Below, in pieces: positions 1 to 7,389 of a stretch of DNA of 64,000 bases. The notes beneath the pieces were generated by a model, which was not told the DNA's origin, made no database searches, and was given only the letters and a program-made list of their open reading frames with translations. Every line of letters begins with the position of its first letter. Position 1 is the first letter of the stretch. Origin of the DNA: an uncultured Chloracidobacterium sp. (GTDB lineage: Bacteria; Acidobacteriota; Blastocatellia; Pyrinomonadales; Pyrinomonadaceae); contig CALDGX010000133.1 of NCBI GenBank assembly GCA_937941715.1, positions 1-64,000 on the forward strand, given 5' to 3'. A program made the position numbers and the translations under genes.

Positions 1-32
1 TAGCCGAGTTATCAGAACGCGTAGGGAAGAAA

Positions 33-530
33 ATGAAGCCAGCCGAAGTGAGCACACCGTCGGATCAAGAGGTGCTGGTAAAGAGGGGCTTCGATGCGCC
101 GCTGGAGCTGGTGTGGCAGGCATATACGGAGCCACCGTTGATGCGTCGTTGGTTGACGGCCATGCCCGGATGGACGATGCCGGTGTGCGAGATGGATGTT
201 CATGTGGGCGGAAAATATCGCTGGCGCTGGCGAAATGAAGAGGACGGCATGGAGTTTGGGTTCACGGGAGAGATGCTTGAGGTCGTGTTGCATTCGAAGA
301 TCGCGCACACGCAACTCTACGACCCCGGCGACTCCGAATTCGGATCGATGGGCGGCGAACCGTCGATCATCACGGTCACGTTCAACGAAACCGACGGCGT
401 CACGCATGTGGCGACCTCGATAAAGTTTGCTTCAAAGGCGGATCGCGATGCGGCCGTTTCGACCGGCATGACGGATGGAATGGAGATGAGCTACCAGTCG
501 CTCGATGGAGTGCTGGCGACGCTAGCGTAG
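33..530 (+). CDS. SRPBCC / AHSA1-like domain protein
   Basis: A 165-residue protein of the START/SRPBCC fold (Activator of Hsp90 ATPase homolog 1-like branch). The hallmark start of the fold is visible at residues 15-40: a FDAPLELVWQAYTEP strand-helix segment followed by MRRWL. The glycine-rich VGGKYRWRWR strand follows, and the protein ends with the long C-terminal helix starting near TDGMEMSYQSLDGVL. Such proteins bind hydrophobic ligands, and many are encoded next to ArsR-type repressors. The gene upstream lies outside the window, so that link cannot be tested. The ATG at 33 is chosen because AGGGAAG sits 6 bases ahead, although the frame is open to the window edge. The TAG stop lies inside a REP-like hairpin (520-542). 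Exact ligand unknown. Confidence 0.85.
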   Translation: MKPAEVSTPSDQEVLVKRGFDAPLELVWQAYTEPPLMRRWLTAMPGWTMPVCEMDVHVGGKYRWRWRNEEDGMEFGFTGEMLEVVLHSKIAHTQLYDPGDSEFGSMGGEPSIITVTFNETDGVTHVATSIKFASKADRDAAVSTGMTDGMEMSYQSLDGVLATLA

Positions 531-542
531 CGGCGATTGAAA
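520..542 (+). repeat. REP-like hairpin over the SRPBCC stop codon
   Basis: The stem CGCTA-GCG-TAGCG (520-532) is followed by GCGATTGAAA. The stretch GCGTAGCGGCGATTGAA matches, with one difference, the reverse complement of the hairpin downstream of the transposase gene at 4017-4033 and its flank. The TAG in the loop side of the repeat is the stop codon of the upstream gene. This is a diverged solo copy of the repeat family that brackets the transposase 3 kb away. Confidence 0.55.
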
Positions 543-555
543 CTCGAAGAAAGAT

Positions 556-1524
556 ATGAAAGCAGTCGTTGTAAGAGAAGCGGGACCACCAGAGGTTTTG
601 AAGATCGAAGAAATTCCAATTCCGACACCCAAAGAAGGTTGGGTGCTGATTCGTGTAAAAGCCTTTGGCCTAAATCGTTCGGAAATGTTTACGAGACAGG
701 GGCATTCGCCGAATGTAAAATTTCCGCGTGTCCTGGGAATCGAGTGCGTTGGCGTTATCGAAGATGCGAATGGAACGAATTTCCACAACGGTCAAAAAGT
801 AGCGGCGATCATGGGTGGAATGGGACGCGAATTTGACGGTGGCTATGCCGAATATACTTGTGTTCCGCAGGCAAACGTTTTTCCGGTCGAAACCGATCTG
901 GATTGGGGAATTCTAGGTGCAATACCCGAAATGTTCCAAACCGCGTACGGCTCCTTAACCGTAGGATTGGAAATTGAAGCAGGGCAGACTCTGCTCATCC
1001 GGGGCGGAACTTCCTCGATCGGGATGACGGCGGCAAGCCTTGCAAAAAGCATGGGGTTGAACGTTGTTTCGACCACTAGAAATCCAGACAAAATGGGACT
1101 TCTGAAAGACCATGGCGTTGACGAGGTCATTATTGACGATGGGATGATCGCCACCAAAGTGCGTGAGGTCTTTCCAAATGGCGTTGACCGTGTTCTCGAA
1201 CTTGTCGGAACAACAACTTTGCTAGATTCCCTTAAATGCGCCGTACCGGGCGGAATCGTTTGTATGACGGGAATCTTGGGAAATGCCTGGACCCTCAAGG
1301 AATTTACACCGATGGGCGACATACCGCATTCGGTACGCTTAACCGTCTATACTGGCGAAGCGAAGAATTTATCAACGAGCCTTTTACAGGAATTTGTGAA
1401 CGGCGTCACTAGTGGCAAAAATAAAATCAAGATCGACCGCACATTTACCATCGACGAGATCGTTGAAGCTCACCGCTATATGGAATCAAATCAGGCAAGC
1501 GGAAAGCTCGTTGTTTTGGTGTAA
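556..1524 (+). CDS. Zinc-independent medium-chain dehydrogenase (quinone oxidoreductase-like)
   Basis: A 322-residue protein of the MDR superfamily, zinc-less quinone oxidoreductase (QOR) branch, which reduces quinones or enones with NADPH. The GroES-like N-terminal domain opens with MKAVVVREAGPPEVLKIEE and contains the GIECVGVIED segment. The cofactor-binding Rossmann fold starts near residue 148 with GGTSSIGMTAASLAK. The C-terminus carries the AHRYMESNQASGKLVVLV ending typical of the family. No structural zinc cysteine cluster is seen. The gene starts 25 bp after the SRPBCC gene and is co-oriented, so the two may be co-transcribed. The substrate cannot be read from sequence. Confidence 0.88.
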   Translation: MKAVVVREAGPPEVLKIEEIPIPTPKEGWVLIRVKAFGLNRSEMFTRQGHSPNVKFPRVLGIECVGVIEDANGTNFHNGQKVAAIMGGMGREFDGGYAEYTCVPQANVFPVETDLDWGILGAIPEMFQTAYGSLTVGLEIEAGQTLLIRGGTSSIGMTAASLAKSMGLNVVSTTRNPDKMGLLKDHGVDEVIIDDGMIATKVREVFPNGVDRVLELVGTTTLLDSLKCAVPGGIVCMTGILGNAWTLKEFTPMGDIPHSVRLTVYTGEAKNLSTSLLQEFVNGVTSGKNKIKIDRTFTIDEIVEAHRYMESNQASGKLVVLV

Positions 1525-1579
1525 TGCTGCGCGGATATCTTTCACGCGTCTTATCGAAGGCGCAAGCGAGCTAGGAGCT

Positions 1580-1645
1580 TTAGCCACGAATGAAACGAAT
1601 ATCACTAATAAAATGATTCGTGCCATTCGTGTTATTCGTAGCTAA
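1580..1645. repeat. Imperfect 21-bp inverted repeat (TTAGC / ACGAAT type)
   Basis: The left arm at 1580-1600 (TTAGCCACGAAT followed by GAAACGAAT) pairs with the right arm at 1625-1645 (ATTCGTGTT then ATTCGTAGCTAA) at 18 of 21 positions. A further ATTCGT lies in the spacer. It fills most of the intergenic space between the oxidoreductase and DUF1801 genes. It could fold as a long stem-loop. There is no T-run on either side, so it looks like an interspersed palindromic repeat rather than a standard terminator. Confidence 0.6.
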
Positions 1646-1662
1646 ACGATCTTAATTACTAT

Positions 1663-2100
1663 ATGAACGTACAAAAACAGATCAAAGAACATATTGCGAG
1701 TCACCCGGAACCGAAACGCAGTGAGATGCAGCAGTTGCACGACCTCATTTTGGGAGTAAATCCGGGATGTAAATTGTGGTTTCTCGACGGCAGAAACAAC
1801 GAAGGCAAGGTCGTTTCTAATCCGGATATTGGCTACGGGTCTCGCGATCACAAATACGCCGACGGTACGATCAGCGAGTTCTATCAGATCGGCCTGAGCG
1901 CGAACAAAACCGGGATCTCCATCTATATCCTCGGTATCGACGACAAGAAATACCTGGCCGAAACATACGCCGGCAGCCTCGGCAAAGCGACCGTGACCGG
2001 GTATTGCATCAGGTTCAAAACTCTAAAAGATATAAACACCGACGTTCTCGAAGCGGCAATACGATTTGGATTTGAGAATACTAATAATAAGGCAAACTGA
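1663..2100 (+). CDS. DUF1801 domain-containing protein
   Basis: A 145-residue soluble protein resembling the DUF1801 (YdhG-like) family. It shows the N-terminal helix HPEPKRSEMQQLHDLIL, then a core with GSRDHKYADGTISEFYQIGLSANKTGISIYI, which matches the family pattern of aromatic/glycine strands, and a final amphipathic helix DINTDVLEAAIRFGFE. The biochemical function of this family is not established. The ATG at 1663 has no strong Shine-Dalgarno sequence. The gene lies just after the palindromic repeat at 1580-1645. Base composition is already lower in GC than the flanking core genes, like the gene that follows. Confidence 0.75.
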   Translation: MNVQKQIKEHIASHPEPKRSEMQQLHDLILGVNPGCKLWFLDGRNNEGKVVSNPDIGYGSRDHKYADGTISEFYQIGLSANKTGISIYILGIDDKKYLAETYAGSLGKATVTGYCIRFKTLKDINTDVLEAAIRFGFENTNNKAN

Positions 2101-2122
2101 TCCTCGCGAAGTTACAGAACAA

Positions 2123-2842
2123 ATGATAGTTAACACTGCATTTAATGTTTATTCCGACGCACGAGGAGGAGACCCAGACAGAACGAGTGCGACACTTCGT
2201 TCATACCATAAATTTTTGTGGTGCAAACCTTTGCCAAATGGACACATATTTGAGTTGACTGACAAGAAAAACGGAGTTTACCTGTACCACAATTCAGAAC
2301 TTGGAGAATATTTCTTGGGAAGTGATGCAATTACTCATTCGTACAAAAATCACAAACGAAAAATGTGGCTTACTCAACAAATACAAGACGAGGTTAGCGA
2401 ACTTTTTGACACAGGTTCAACTATTGGTGCGTTTACATTGTTCCCAAACAATCGAGTTGACGGACAGCATACGATAAATCAAGCCCGCGGGGTCAACAGT
2501 TCAATCGACGACAGATTTGACTTAACGTTAGAGTGTATTCGCCGCTTCTATTTGGGACAAGAAAGTCCGCTCTACGAAACGTTATCGCGATATGAAAACT
2601 TCTTCGAACTGTTTGAGAGTTTTGAAGGTTATTTCAAGTTCTTTTTGCTCGACGACCTCGTTAACCAAAATCAAGAAATAATATTTTACCTGCCTTTTGA
2701 CGGGTTCAAAACCAAACCCATATTCTCCAGCATTGATGAATATCTGAAACATAAAATGGGAGTAATGAACTTCATTAGATCACGAAACAAAAGAATTGAA
2801 ACCTATGTAAACCAGCGGGCGGAGGAATTGAACGTCCAATAA
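2123..2842 (+). CDS. Hypothetical protein, DUF6994-like, AT-rich
   Basis: A 239-residue soluble protein of unknown function. The N-terminus (VNTAFNVYSDARGGDPDRTSATLRSYHKFLW, residues 2-32) resembles a small family of uncharacterised proteins I recall as DUF6994, which share a D-x-R-G-x-D-P-D signature followed by LxxYHK-LW. I am not certain of the family number. No membrane segment or signal peptide is visible. An ATG at 2066 in the same frame would overlap the preceding gene and add 19 residues; 2123 is preferred because the conserved part begins right after it. The coding sequence is clearly richer in A+T than its neighbours, which suggests transfer. Confidence 0.65.
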   Translation: MIVNTAFNVYSDARGGDPDRTSATLRSYHKFLWCKPLPNGHIFELTDKKNGVYLYHNSELGEYFLGSDAITHSYKNHKRKMWLTQQIQDEVSELFDTGSTIGAFTLFPNNRVDGQHTINQARGVNSSIDDRFDLTLECIRRFYLGQESPLYETLSRYENFFELFESFEGYFKFFLLDDLVNQNQEIIFYLPFDGFKTKPIFSSIDEYLKHKMGVMNFIRSRNKRIETYVNQRAEELNVQ

Positions 2843-2856
2843 ACGGAATTAAGATA

Positions 2857-3477
2857 ATGAGAAAGATAATTGCAGCAGAATTCATGACGATCGATGGTGT
2901 CATTCAGAACGAGGAAGAGGACGGCGACGGGTTTAAGTATGGCGGGTGGTTTTTTCCCTATGCGGACGAGGTGACGGGCGGCGTGGTGCAGGAGCGGCTG
3001 GCGAAGCCGATGGATCTGTTGTTGGGGCGGAAGACCTTTGACGGTTGGGAGACGTACTGGCCGACGCATTCGAACTTCTGGCCGAACGTGATGACCGCGA
3101 CGAAGTACGTCGCTTCGAACAGACGCGACTCCAGCGACTGGCAGCCGAACGTATTCCTCAGCGGCGACATCGCAGGACACGTACGTGAGATCAAACAACA
3201 GGACGGCCCCGATATCTACGTCATGGGCAGCGCCGATCTGCTCCGGACGCTTTTCAAAAACGACCTCGTCGATGAGATGGAACTCATGATAATCCCCATC
3301 ACCCTCGGCACCGGAAAACGCCTTTTCGAAAGCGGCACCATCCCCGCGTCCTTCAAGGTGACGAGCAGCCAGGTCGCCCCAAAAGGCATCATCTGCGTAA
3401 CCTACCAACGCGACGGCGACGTAAAAACAGGCGCACCTCAGATAAAAGAGGACGAAAAAAAACTCCTCGCCGCGTAG
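2857..3477 (+). CDS. Dihydrofolate reductase family (RibD C-terminal domain) protein
   Basis: A 206-residue NAD(P)H-dependent reductase fold of the RibD-C/DHFR-like family (YyaP/YwjB type). Signatures seen are the start RKIIAAEFMTIDGVIQ, the GRKTFDGWETYWP segment (about residues 55-70), KYVASNR, the DIYVMGSADLLRTLF stretch near 130, and ELMIIPITLGTGKRLF near 150-165. Family members are mostly of unknown substrate, and some act on folate- or riboflavin-like compounds. The gene starts 14 bp after the AT-rich hypothetical. Its TAG stop (3475-3477) is embedded in a REP-like hairpin marking the edge of the transposase-containing element. Confidence 0.85.
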   Translation: MRKIIAAEFMTIDGVIQNEEEDGDGFKYGGWFFPYADEVTGGVVQERLAKPMDLLLGRKTFDGWETYWPTHSNFWPNVMTATKYVASNRRDSSDWQPNVFLSGDIAGHVREIKQQDGPDIYVMGSADLLRTLFKNDLVDEMELMIIPITLGTGKRLFESGTIPASFKVTSSQVAPKGIICVTYQRDGDVKTGAPQIKEDEKKLLAA

Positions 3478-3481
3478 CGGC
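3469..3481 (+). repeat. Outer left REP-like hairpin
   Basis: Perfect 5-bp stem GCCGC/GCGGC with loop GTA. It overlaps the stop codon of the upstream reductase gene: the loop TA and first stem G form TAG. The mirror partner is at 4089-4099. Confidence 0.65.
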
Positions 3482-3489
3482 AGATCGAC

Positions 3490-3514
3490 TTTAGCCGTGG
3501 ACGTTTGTCCACGG
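3490..3514 (+). repeat. Middle left hairpin, 8-bp stem with GTTT loop
   Basis: Perfect stem CCGTGGAC/GTCCACGG at 3495-3514, preceded by TTTAG. The whole 25-bp block is present again in inverted orientation at 4055-4079, where the loop reads AAAC. The asymmetric loop shows that the two copies are mirror images across the transposase gene. Confidence 0.85.
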
Positions 3515-3533
3515 TCCAAATGATGGTTAAACC

Positions 3534-3550
3534 TCGTCGCGTAGCGACGA
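3534..3550 (+). repeat. Inner left REP-like hairpin
   Basis: Perfect 7-bp stem TCGTCGC/GCGACGA around loop GTA, ending 8 bases before the transposase ATG. A hairpin this close to the start could also block translation of the transposase. The mirror copy at 4017-4033 begins 5 bases after the stop codon. Confidence 0.8.
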
Positions 3551-3558
3551 CTGAAAAA

Positions 3559-4011
3559 ATGGCGAATACGTATTCAAATTTGTTCTACCACATCGTTTTC
3601 AGCACCAAGGGCCGGAAGGATCTTATTACTCCTGATATCGAAGAGCGTGTCTGGGCATACATTGGCGGTATCGCGAGAAATCACGAGATAATTGCCGTTC
3701 AGGTGGGCGGCATCGAGAACCACATTCACATTTTGATACTGGCAAAGCCGAAGATCGCACCGAGCCAGATCGTCCAATGGCTGAAAGGTGAATCATCACG
3801 GTGGATACATGAAACGTTTCCGGAATTGAATAAGTTTGCCTGGCAGGACGGATTTGGCATTTTTTCGGTCAGCAAATCGAATGTGCCGGAGGTTGTCGAT
3901 TACATAAAAAATCAACGCGAACATCATAAAAAACAGAGTTTCGAGGACGAATACATTTCGATGTTGAGGTTGAACGGGATCGATTACGATGAACGATATG
4001 TCTTCGATTGA
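3559..4011 (+). CDS. IS200-like / REP-associated tyrosine transposase (HUH, Y1)
   Basis: A 150-residue single-domain Y1 transposase. The HUH metal-binding motif is ENHIHIL at about residues 54-60, and the nucleophilic tyrosine is in VDYIKNQREHHKK near residue 115. The start MANTYSNLFYHIVFSTKGR and the WLKGESSRWIHETFP and WQDGFGIFSVS segments are typical of the TnpA family, and the length is normal. Enzymes of this family cut and join single-stranded DNA at hairpin-marked ends via a 5'-phosphotyrosine link. No TnpB or IscB partner is present. A TTG at 3505 would extend the frame across the hairpins, so the ATG at 3559 is preferred. The reading frame is intact, so the protein may be active. Confidence 0.9.
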   Translation: MANTYSNLFYHIVFSTKGRKDLITPDIEERVWAYIGGIARNHEIIAVQVGGIENHIHILILAKPKIAPSQIVQWLKGESSRWIHETFPELNKFAWQDGFGIFSVSKSNVPEVVDYIKNQREHHKKQSFEDEYISMLRLNGIDYDERYVFD

Positions 4012-4016
4012 TTCAA

Positions 4017-4033
4017 TCGTCGCTACGCGACGA
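4017..4033 (-). repeat. Inner right REP-like hairpin
   Basis: Perfect 7-bp stem TCGTCGC/GCGACGA with loop TAC, the mirror image of 3534-3550. On the minus strand it continues into ATTGAA, the same tail seen after the solo copy at 520-542. Confidence 0.8.
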
Positions 4034-4054
4034 TGGGCATTATATCTTGACGTT

Positions 4055-4079
4055 CCGTGGACAAACGTCCACGGCTAAA
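4055..4079 (-). repeat. Middle right hairpin, 8-bp stem with AAAC loop
   Basis: Exact inverted copy of the 25-bp block at 3490-3514 (stem CCGTGGAC/GTCCACGG, loop AAAC on the + strand). Confidence 0.85.
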
Positions 4080-4088
4080 TTCAATGGA

Positions 4089-4099
4089 CCGCTACGCGG
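4089..4099 (-). repeat. Outer right REP-like hairpin
   Basis: Stem CCGC/GCGG with loop TAC, mirror partner of 3469-3481. On the minus strand the context GCGTAGCGG is followed by TCCATTGAA, again carrying the family tail ATTGAA. It lies 20 bases upstream of the hydrolase start codon. Confidence 0.6.
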
Positions 4100-4120
4100 C
4101 CAAGAACAGGAACACTGAAT

Positions 4121-4987
4121 ATGAAAATACCAACTTTTGTCTTGATGGCGTTGCTTACGGGGCTCCTCGCCGGTATCGCATCGGCCCAACAGAAACCAAC
4201 AACGGGGTACGCGCCGGTTAACGGGTTGAAGATGTATTACGAGATCCGGGGCAGCGGCGAGCCGGTGGTGCTGCTTCATGGGGCGTTCATGGCGATCACG
4301 GACGAGTGGCGGTTGTGGATCAACGAACTCGCCAAGACGCGTAAAGTCATCGCCGTCGAAATGCAGGGCCACGGGCGTACTGCCGACATCAGACGCGACA
4401 TTACTTACGACAACCTCGGGGATGATGTGGCAGCGTTGCTCGACTATCTGAAGATCGAGCGGGCGGACCTTGTCGGTTACAGCCTTGGTGCCGGTGCGGC
4501 GATGAATTGTGCTATCCGACACGGCGAAAAGGTGCGGAAGGTCGTAAGCATCTCAGCCCCAATCCGCCGCGACGGTTGGGTCAAGGAAGCAAACGATGCG
4601 TGGCCCAACTTCTCGCCTGAGATGTTCAAAGGCACGCCCGCCGAAACCGAACGAGAGAAACTAAATCCGGTGCCGGGCGGCTTTCCGGTTTTTTTCGATC
4701 ACATCAAAGCGGCGGCTATGCGGCCTTGGGACTTCGGAGCCGATAACCTCAAGGCGACCAAAGCCCCGTTCTTCTTCATCCACGGCGACGCCGACGGCGT
4801 CCGGATCGACCACATCGCCGAAATGTACCGTCTCAAAGGCGGCGGCAATACCCACGCCGACATGCAGCCGCGCGTCGAATCGAGACTCGCCATCCTCCCC
4901 AACACAACCCACGTCACACTAATGGACCGCATGACCACGATCGTCCCGATGATAAACGACTTCCTCGACGCAAAGCCCCAAAAGTGA
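4121..4987 (+). CDS. Secreted alpha/beta-fold hydrolase
   Basis: A 288-residue alpha/beta hydrolase. A Sec signal peptide is clear: MK, a hydrophobic core to about residue 19, and cleavage after IASA. The oxyanion-hole motif LLHGAF is at residues 51-56. The nucleophile elbow is GYSLGAG with Ser121. The acid is probably Asp in FIHGDADGV (about 222) and the base His in TTHVTL (about 267). This is the complete triad order of epoxide-hydrolase-like or esterase-like enzymes; the substrate cannot be read. The gene begins 20 bp after the outer REP hairpin and converges on katG. The space between them (4988-5069) has only a weak GGCGT hairpin. Confidence 0.85.
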   Translation: MKIPTFVLMALLTGLLAGIASAQQKPTTGYAPVNGLKMYYEIRGSGEPVVLLHGAFMAITDEWRLWINELAKTRKVIAVEMQGHGRTADIRRDITYDNLGDDVAALLDYLKIERADLVGYSLGAGAAMNCAIRHGEKVRKVVSISAPIRRDGWVKEANDAWPNFSPEMFKGTPAETEREKLNPVPGGFPVFFDHIKAAAMRPWDFGADNLKATKAPFFFIHGDADGVRIDHIAEMYRLKGGGNTHADMQPRVESRLAILPNTTHVTLMDRMTTIVPMINDFLDAKPQK

Positions 4988-5069
4988 TAGATAATCAAAA
5001 AAACCGACCCGTTTCCGAGCCGCTTTTGTTATCCATCAAACAACGCCTGAGGGCGTCACTCTTAACGAC

Positions 5070-7280
5070 CTACGCCTGATCGAAACGGTCCGCGTTCATC
5101 ACCTTGTTCCATGCAGCAACAAAATCCTTGACGAACTTCTCTTTCGCGTCGGCACAGGCATATACCTCAGCGAGTGCCCGTAGCTCCGAGTTTGAACCGA
5201 AAATCAGATCAACGCGCGTTCCGGTCCATTTAGCCTCACCAGTCTTACGGTCGGTCCCCTCGTACACGTCTTGCGAAACCGGTGCCCATTTTGTACTCAT
5301 ATCGAGCAGGTTGACAAAGAAATCATTGGTCAATTGGCCCGGCCGCGATGTGAAAACGCCGTGCTTCGATCCGTCGTAGTTCGCCCCCAGAACACGCAAC
5401 CCGCCAATGAGCACCGTCATTTCCGGAGCCGTCAGACCCAGAAGTTGTGCCTTGTCGATCAGCATATCTTCGGCCGGGGTCGAGTTATGCGCCCGCTTGT
5501 AGTTTCGGAAGCCATCGGCCTGCGGCTCGAGGACTTTGAACGAATCGACCTCGGTCTGCTCCTGGGTCGCATCGCCGCGGCCTGACGTGAACGGCACCGA
5601 GATGTCGTATCCGGCATCATTCGCCGCCTTCTCAACAGCAGCGTTGCCACCGAGAACGATGAGGTCTGCGATCGAAACATTTTTGCCGCCGGCGTTGAAT
5701 TCGGACTGGATGCCGCTGAGAATATTCAGCACCTTGTCGAGTTGCTGCGGATTGTTGACCTCCCAAAATTTCTGCGGCGAAAGGCGAACACGAGCACCAT
5801 TGGCTCCACCACGATAATCTGAGCAGCGGAACGTTGACGCGGACGCCCAAGCTGTCGAAACGAGTTCTGATACGCTGAGCCCCGATGCGAGGATCTTCTC
5901 TTTCAACACTGCCTCGTCGCCTGCATCAAGGCGGGTGCCGGCCGGAACCGGATCCTGCCAAATCAGATCTTCGGACGGGACGAACTTGCCCAGATAGCGG
6001 GCCTTCGGGCCCATATCGCGGTGCGTCAACTTGAACCAGGCTCGTGCAAAAGCATCTGCGAACTCCGCCGGATTCTCGTGAAAGCGCCGCGAGATCTTTT
6101 CATACGCCGGATCCATGCGCATCGCCATGTCGGCGGTCGTCATCATCGGGAGATGCTTCTTGTTCGGATCGGCAGCGTCAGGAACGGTTGGTTCGACTCC
6201 GACCGGACGCCATTGATGCGCCCCGGCGGGGCTCTTCGTCAATTCCCATTCGTTGCCGAACAGCGTATCGAAATAGCTGTTGTCCCATTGGATCGGCGTC
6301 GGCGTCCAGGCTCCTTCGATGCCGCTCGTGATTGTGTCGGCACCTTTACCCGATCCGTAGGTGCTGAGCCAGCCAAATCCCTGTGCTTCGATCGGCGCCG
6401 CTTCGGGCTCAGGGCCGACATTTGCGGCGTCACCGGCACCGTGAGCTTTGCCAAATGTATGCCCGCCGGCGGTAAGTGCGACCGTCTCCTCGTCATTCAT
6501 CGCCATTCGGGCAAATGTTTCACGGATATCGCGGGCTGAAAGCAGCGGGTCAGGGTTGCCGTCGGGGCCTTCGGGGTTAACGTAGATCAGACCCATCTGC
6601 ACTGCGGCAAGTGGATTTTCGAGGTCGCGCTCACCCGAATAGCGGCTATTCGGCTTGTCGCTTGTCGCGAGCCATTCGCCCTCCGCACCCCAGTAAACGT
6701 CTTCTTGTGCCTGCCACACGTCGGCCCGGCCGCCCCCGAACCCGAATGTCCTGAAGCCCATCGACTCGAGTGCCGCATTGCCCGCAAGGATAAAGAGATC
6801 CGCCCATGAGAGTTTGCGGCCGTATCTTTGTTTGATCGGCCATAGCAGACGTCGAGCCTTATCGAGATTGCCATTGTCAGGCCAACTGTTGGTTGGCGCA
6901 AATCGCTGTTCGCCCTGGCCCGCTCCGCCGCGGCCATCCGATACTCGGTAGGTTCCGGCCGAGTGCCACGCCATGCGGATGAAAAACGGGCCGTAGTGGC
7001 CATAGTCAGCCGGCCACCAGTCCTGCGAATCAGTCATGAGGGCCTTTAAGTCCGACATAACTGCATCAAGATCGAGGCTCTTGAATTCCGCTGCGTAGTC
7101 GAAACCATCGCCCATCGGGTCGGCAAGTTCCGAATTCTGCCGAAGAGCCTTAAGGTCCAACGCGTTTGGCCACCAATCGCGATTGGTCCGCCGAGTACCG
7201 GATGTATGTTTGACGACACCGCCCGTGAACGGGCATTTGCTTGATTCGGACATCTGCTGATTATTGATTTCGTTTTCCAT
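5070..7280 (-). CDS. katG: Catalase-peroxidase
   Basis: A 736-residue bifunctional haem catalase-peroxidase that removes hydrogen peroxide in the cytoplasm. The distal-site triad is Arg102, Trp105 and His106 in IRMAWHSAGTYR. The Tyr of the Met-Tyr-Trp adduct is in MGLIYVNPEGP, and the proximal haem His in TAGGHTFGKAHG. The second, haem-less duplicated domain is present (from about residue 430), so the length is that of a full KatG. The start is fixed by AAGGAG 8 bases upstream. The promoter region (7390-7421) carries a 7-1-7 palindrome of the PerR/Fur type over the -10 element, suggesting peroxide or iron control. No perR or fur gene is in the window. Confidence 0.97.
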   Translation of the reverse strand: MENEINNQQMSESSKCPFTGGVVKHTSGTRRTNRDWWPNALDLKALRQNSELADPMGDGFDYAAEFKSLDLDAVMSDLKALMTDSQDWWPADYGHYGPFFIRMAWHSAGTYRVSDGRGGAGQGEQRFAPTNSWPDNGNLDKARRLLWPIKQRYGRKLSWADLFILAGNAALESMGFRTFGFGGGRADVWQAQEDVYWGAEGEWLATSDKPNSRYSGERDLENPLAAVQMGLIYVNPEGPDGNPDPLLSARDIRETFARMAMNDEETVALTAGGHTFGKAHGAGDAANVGPEPEAAPIEAQGFGWLSTYGSGKGADTITSGIEGAWTPTPIQWDNSYFDTLFGNEWELTKSPAGAHQWRPVGVEPTVPDAADPNKKHLPMMTTADMAMRMDPAYEKISRRFHENPAEFADAFARAWFKLTHRDMGPKARYLGKFVPSEDLIWQDPVPAGTRLDAGDEAVLKEKILASGLSVSELVSTAWASASTFRCSDYRGGANGARVRLSPQKFWEVNNPQQLDKVLNILSGIQSEFNAGGKNVSIADLIVLGGNAAVEKAANDAGYDISVPFTSGRGDATQEQTEVDSFKVLEPQADGFRNYKRAHNSTPAEDMLIDKAQLLGLTAPEMTVLIGGLRVLGANYDGSKHGVFTSRPGQLTNDFFVNLLDMSTKWAPVSQDVYEGTDRKTGEAKWTGTRVDLIFGSNSELRALAEVYACADAKEKFVKDFVAAWNKVMNADRFDQA

Positions 7281-7389
7281 CGTCGAGGCTCCTTATTAGT
7301 ACGAGTTTTAAACCCTGCGAATGACGGTCGGACGGCAACCTGCCTCCCGACGCTATTTGTCACAAGCTTGAACGCTCACTTCTTTGGAT

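Larger units (their letters stand above)
3469..4101 (+). mobile_element. IS200/RAYT-type unit with mirrored REP hairpins
   Basis: One HUH/Y1 transposase gene is flanked by three palindromes on each side in mirror order: GCCGC-GTA-GCGGC, CCGTGGAC-GTTT-GTCCACGG and TCGTCGC-GTA-GCGACGA on the left; their reverse complements in reverse order on the right (4017-4033, 4055-4079, 4089-4099). The 25 bp around the GTTT-loop hairpin (3490-3514) are repeated exactly, inverted, at 4055-4079. No direct target duplication is obvious, as expected for Y1 elements. The arrangement fits a REP-associated tyrosine transposase unit or a small IS200-like element. Confidence 0.75.

Noticed and set aside
1..32. End of an ArsR-type regulator gene before the SRPBCC gene
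   Set aside because: Such pairs are common, but only 32 bases are visible and no coding signature can be read.
2803..3519. 238-codon minus-strand frame over the RibD-C reductase gene
   Set aside because: Antisense shadow of a well-supported gene; its residues are low-complexity and match nothing.
5043..5056. ACGCC-TGAG-GGCGT stem-loop between the hydrolase and katG
   Set aside because: Only 5 bp, no T-run on either strand; too weak to call a terminator.
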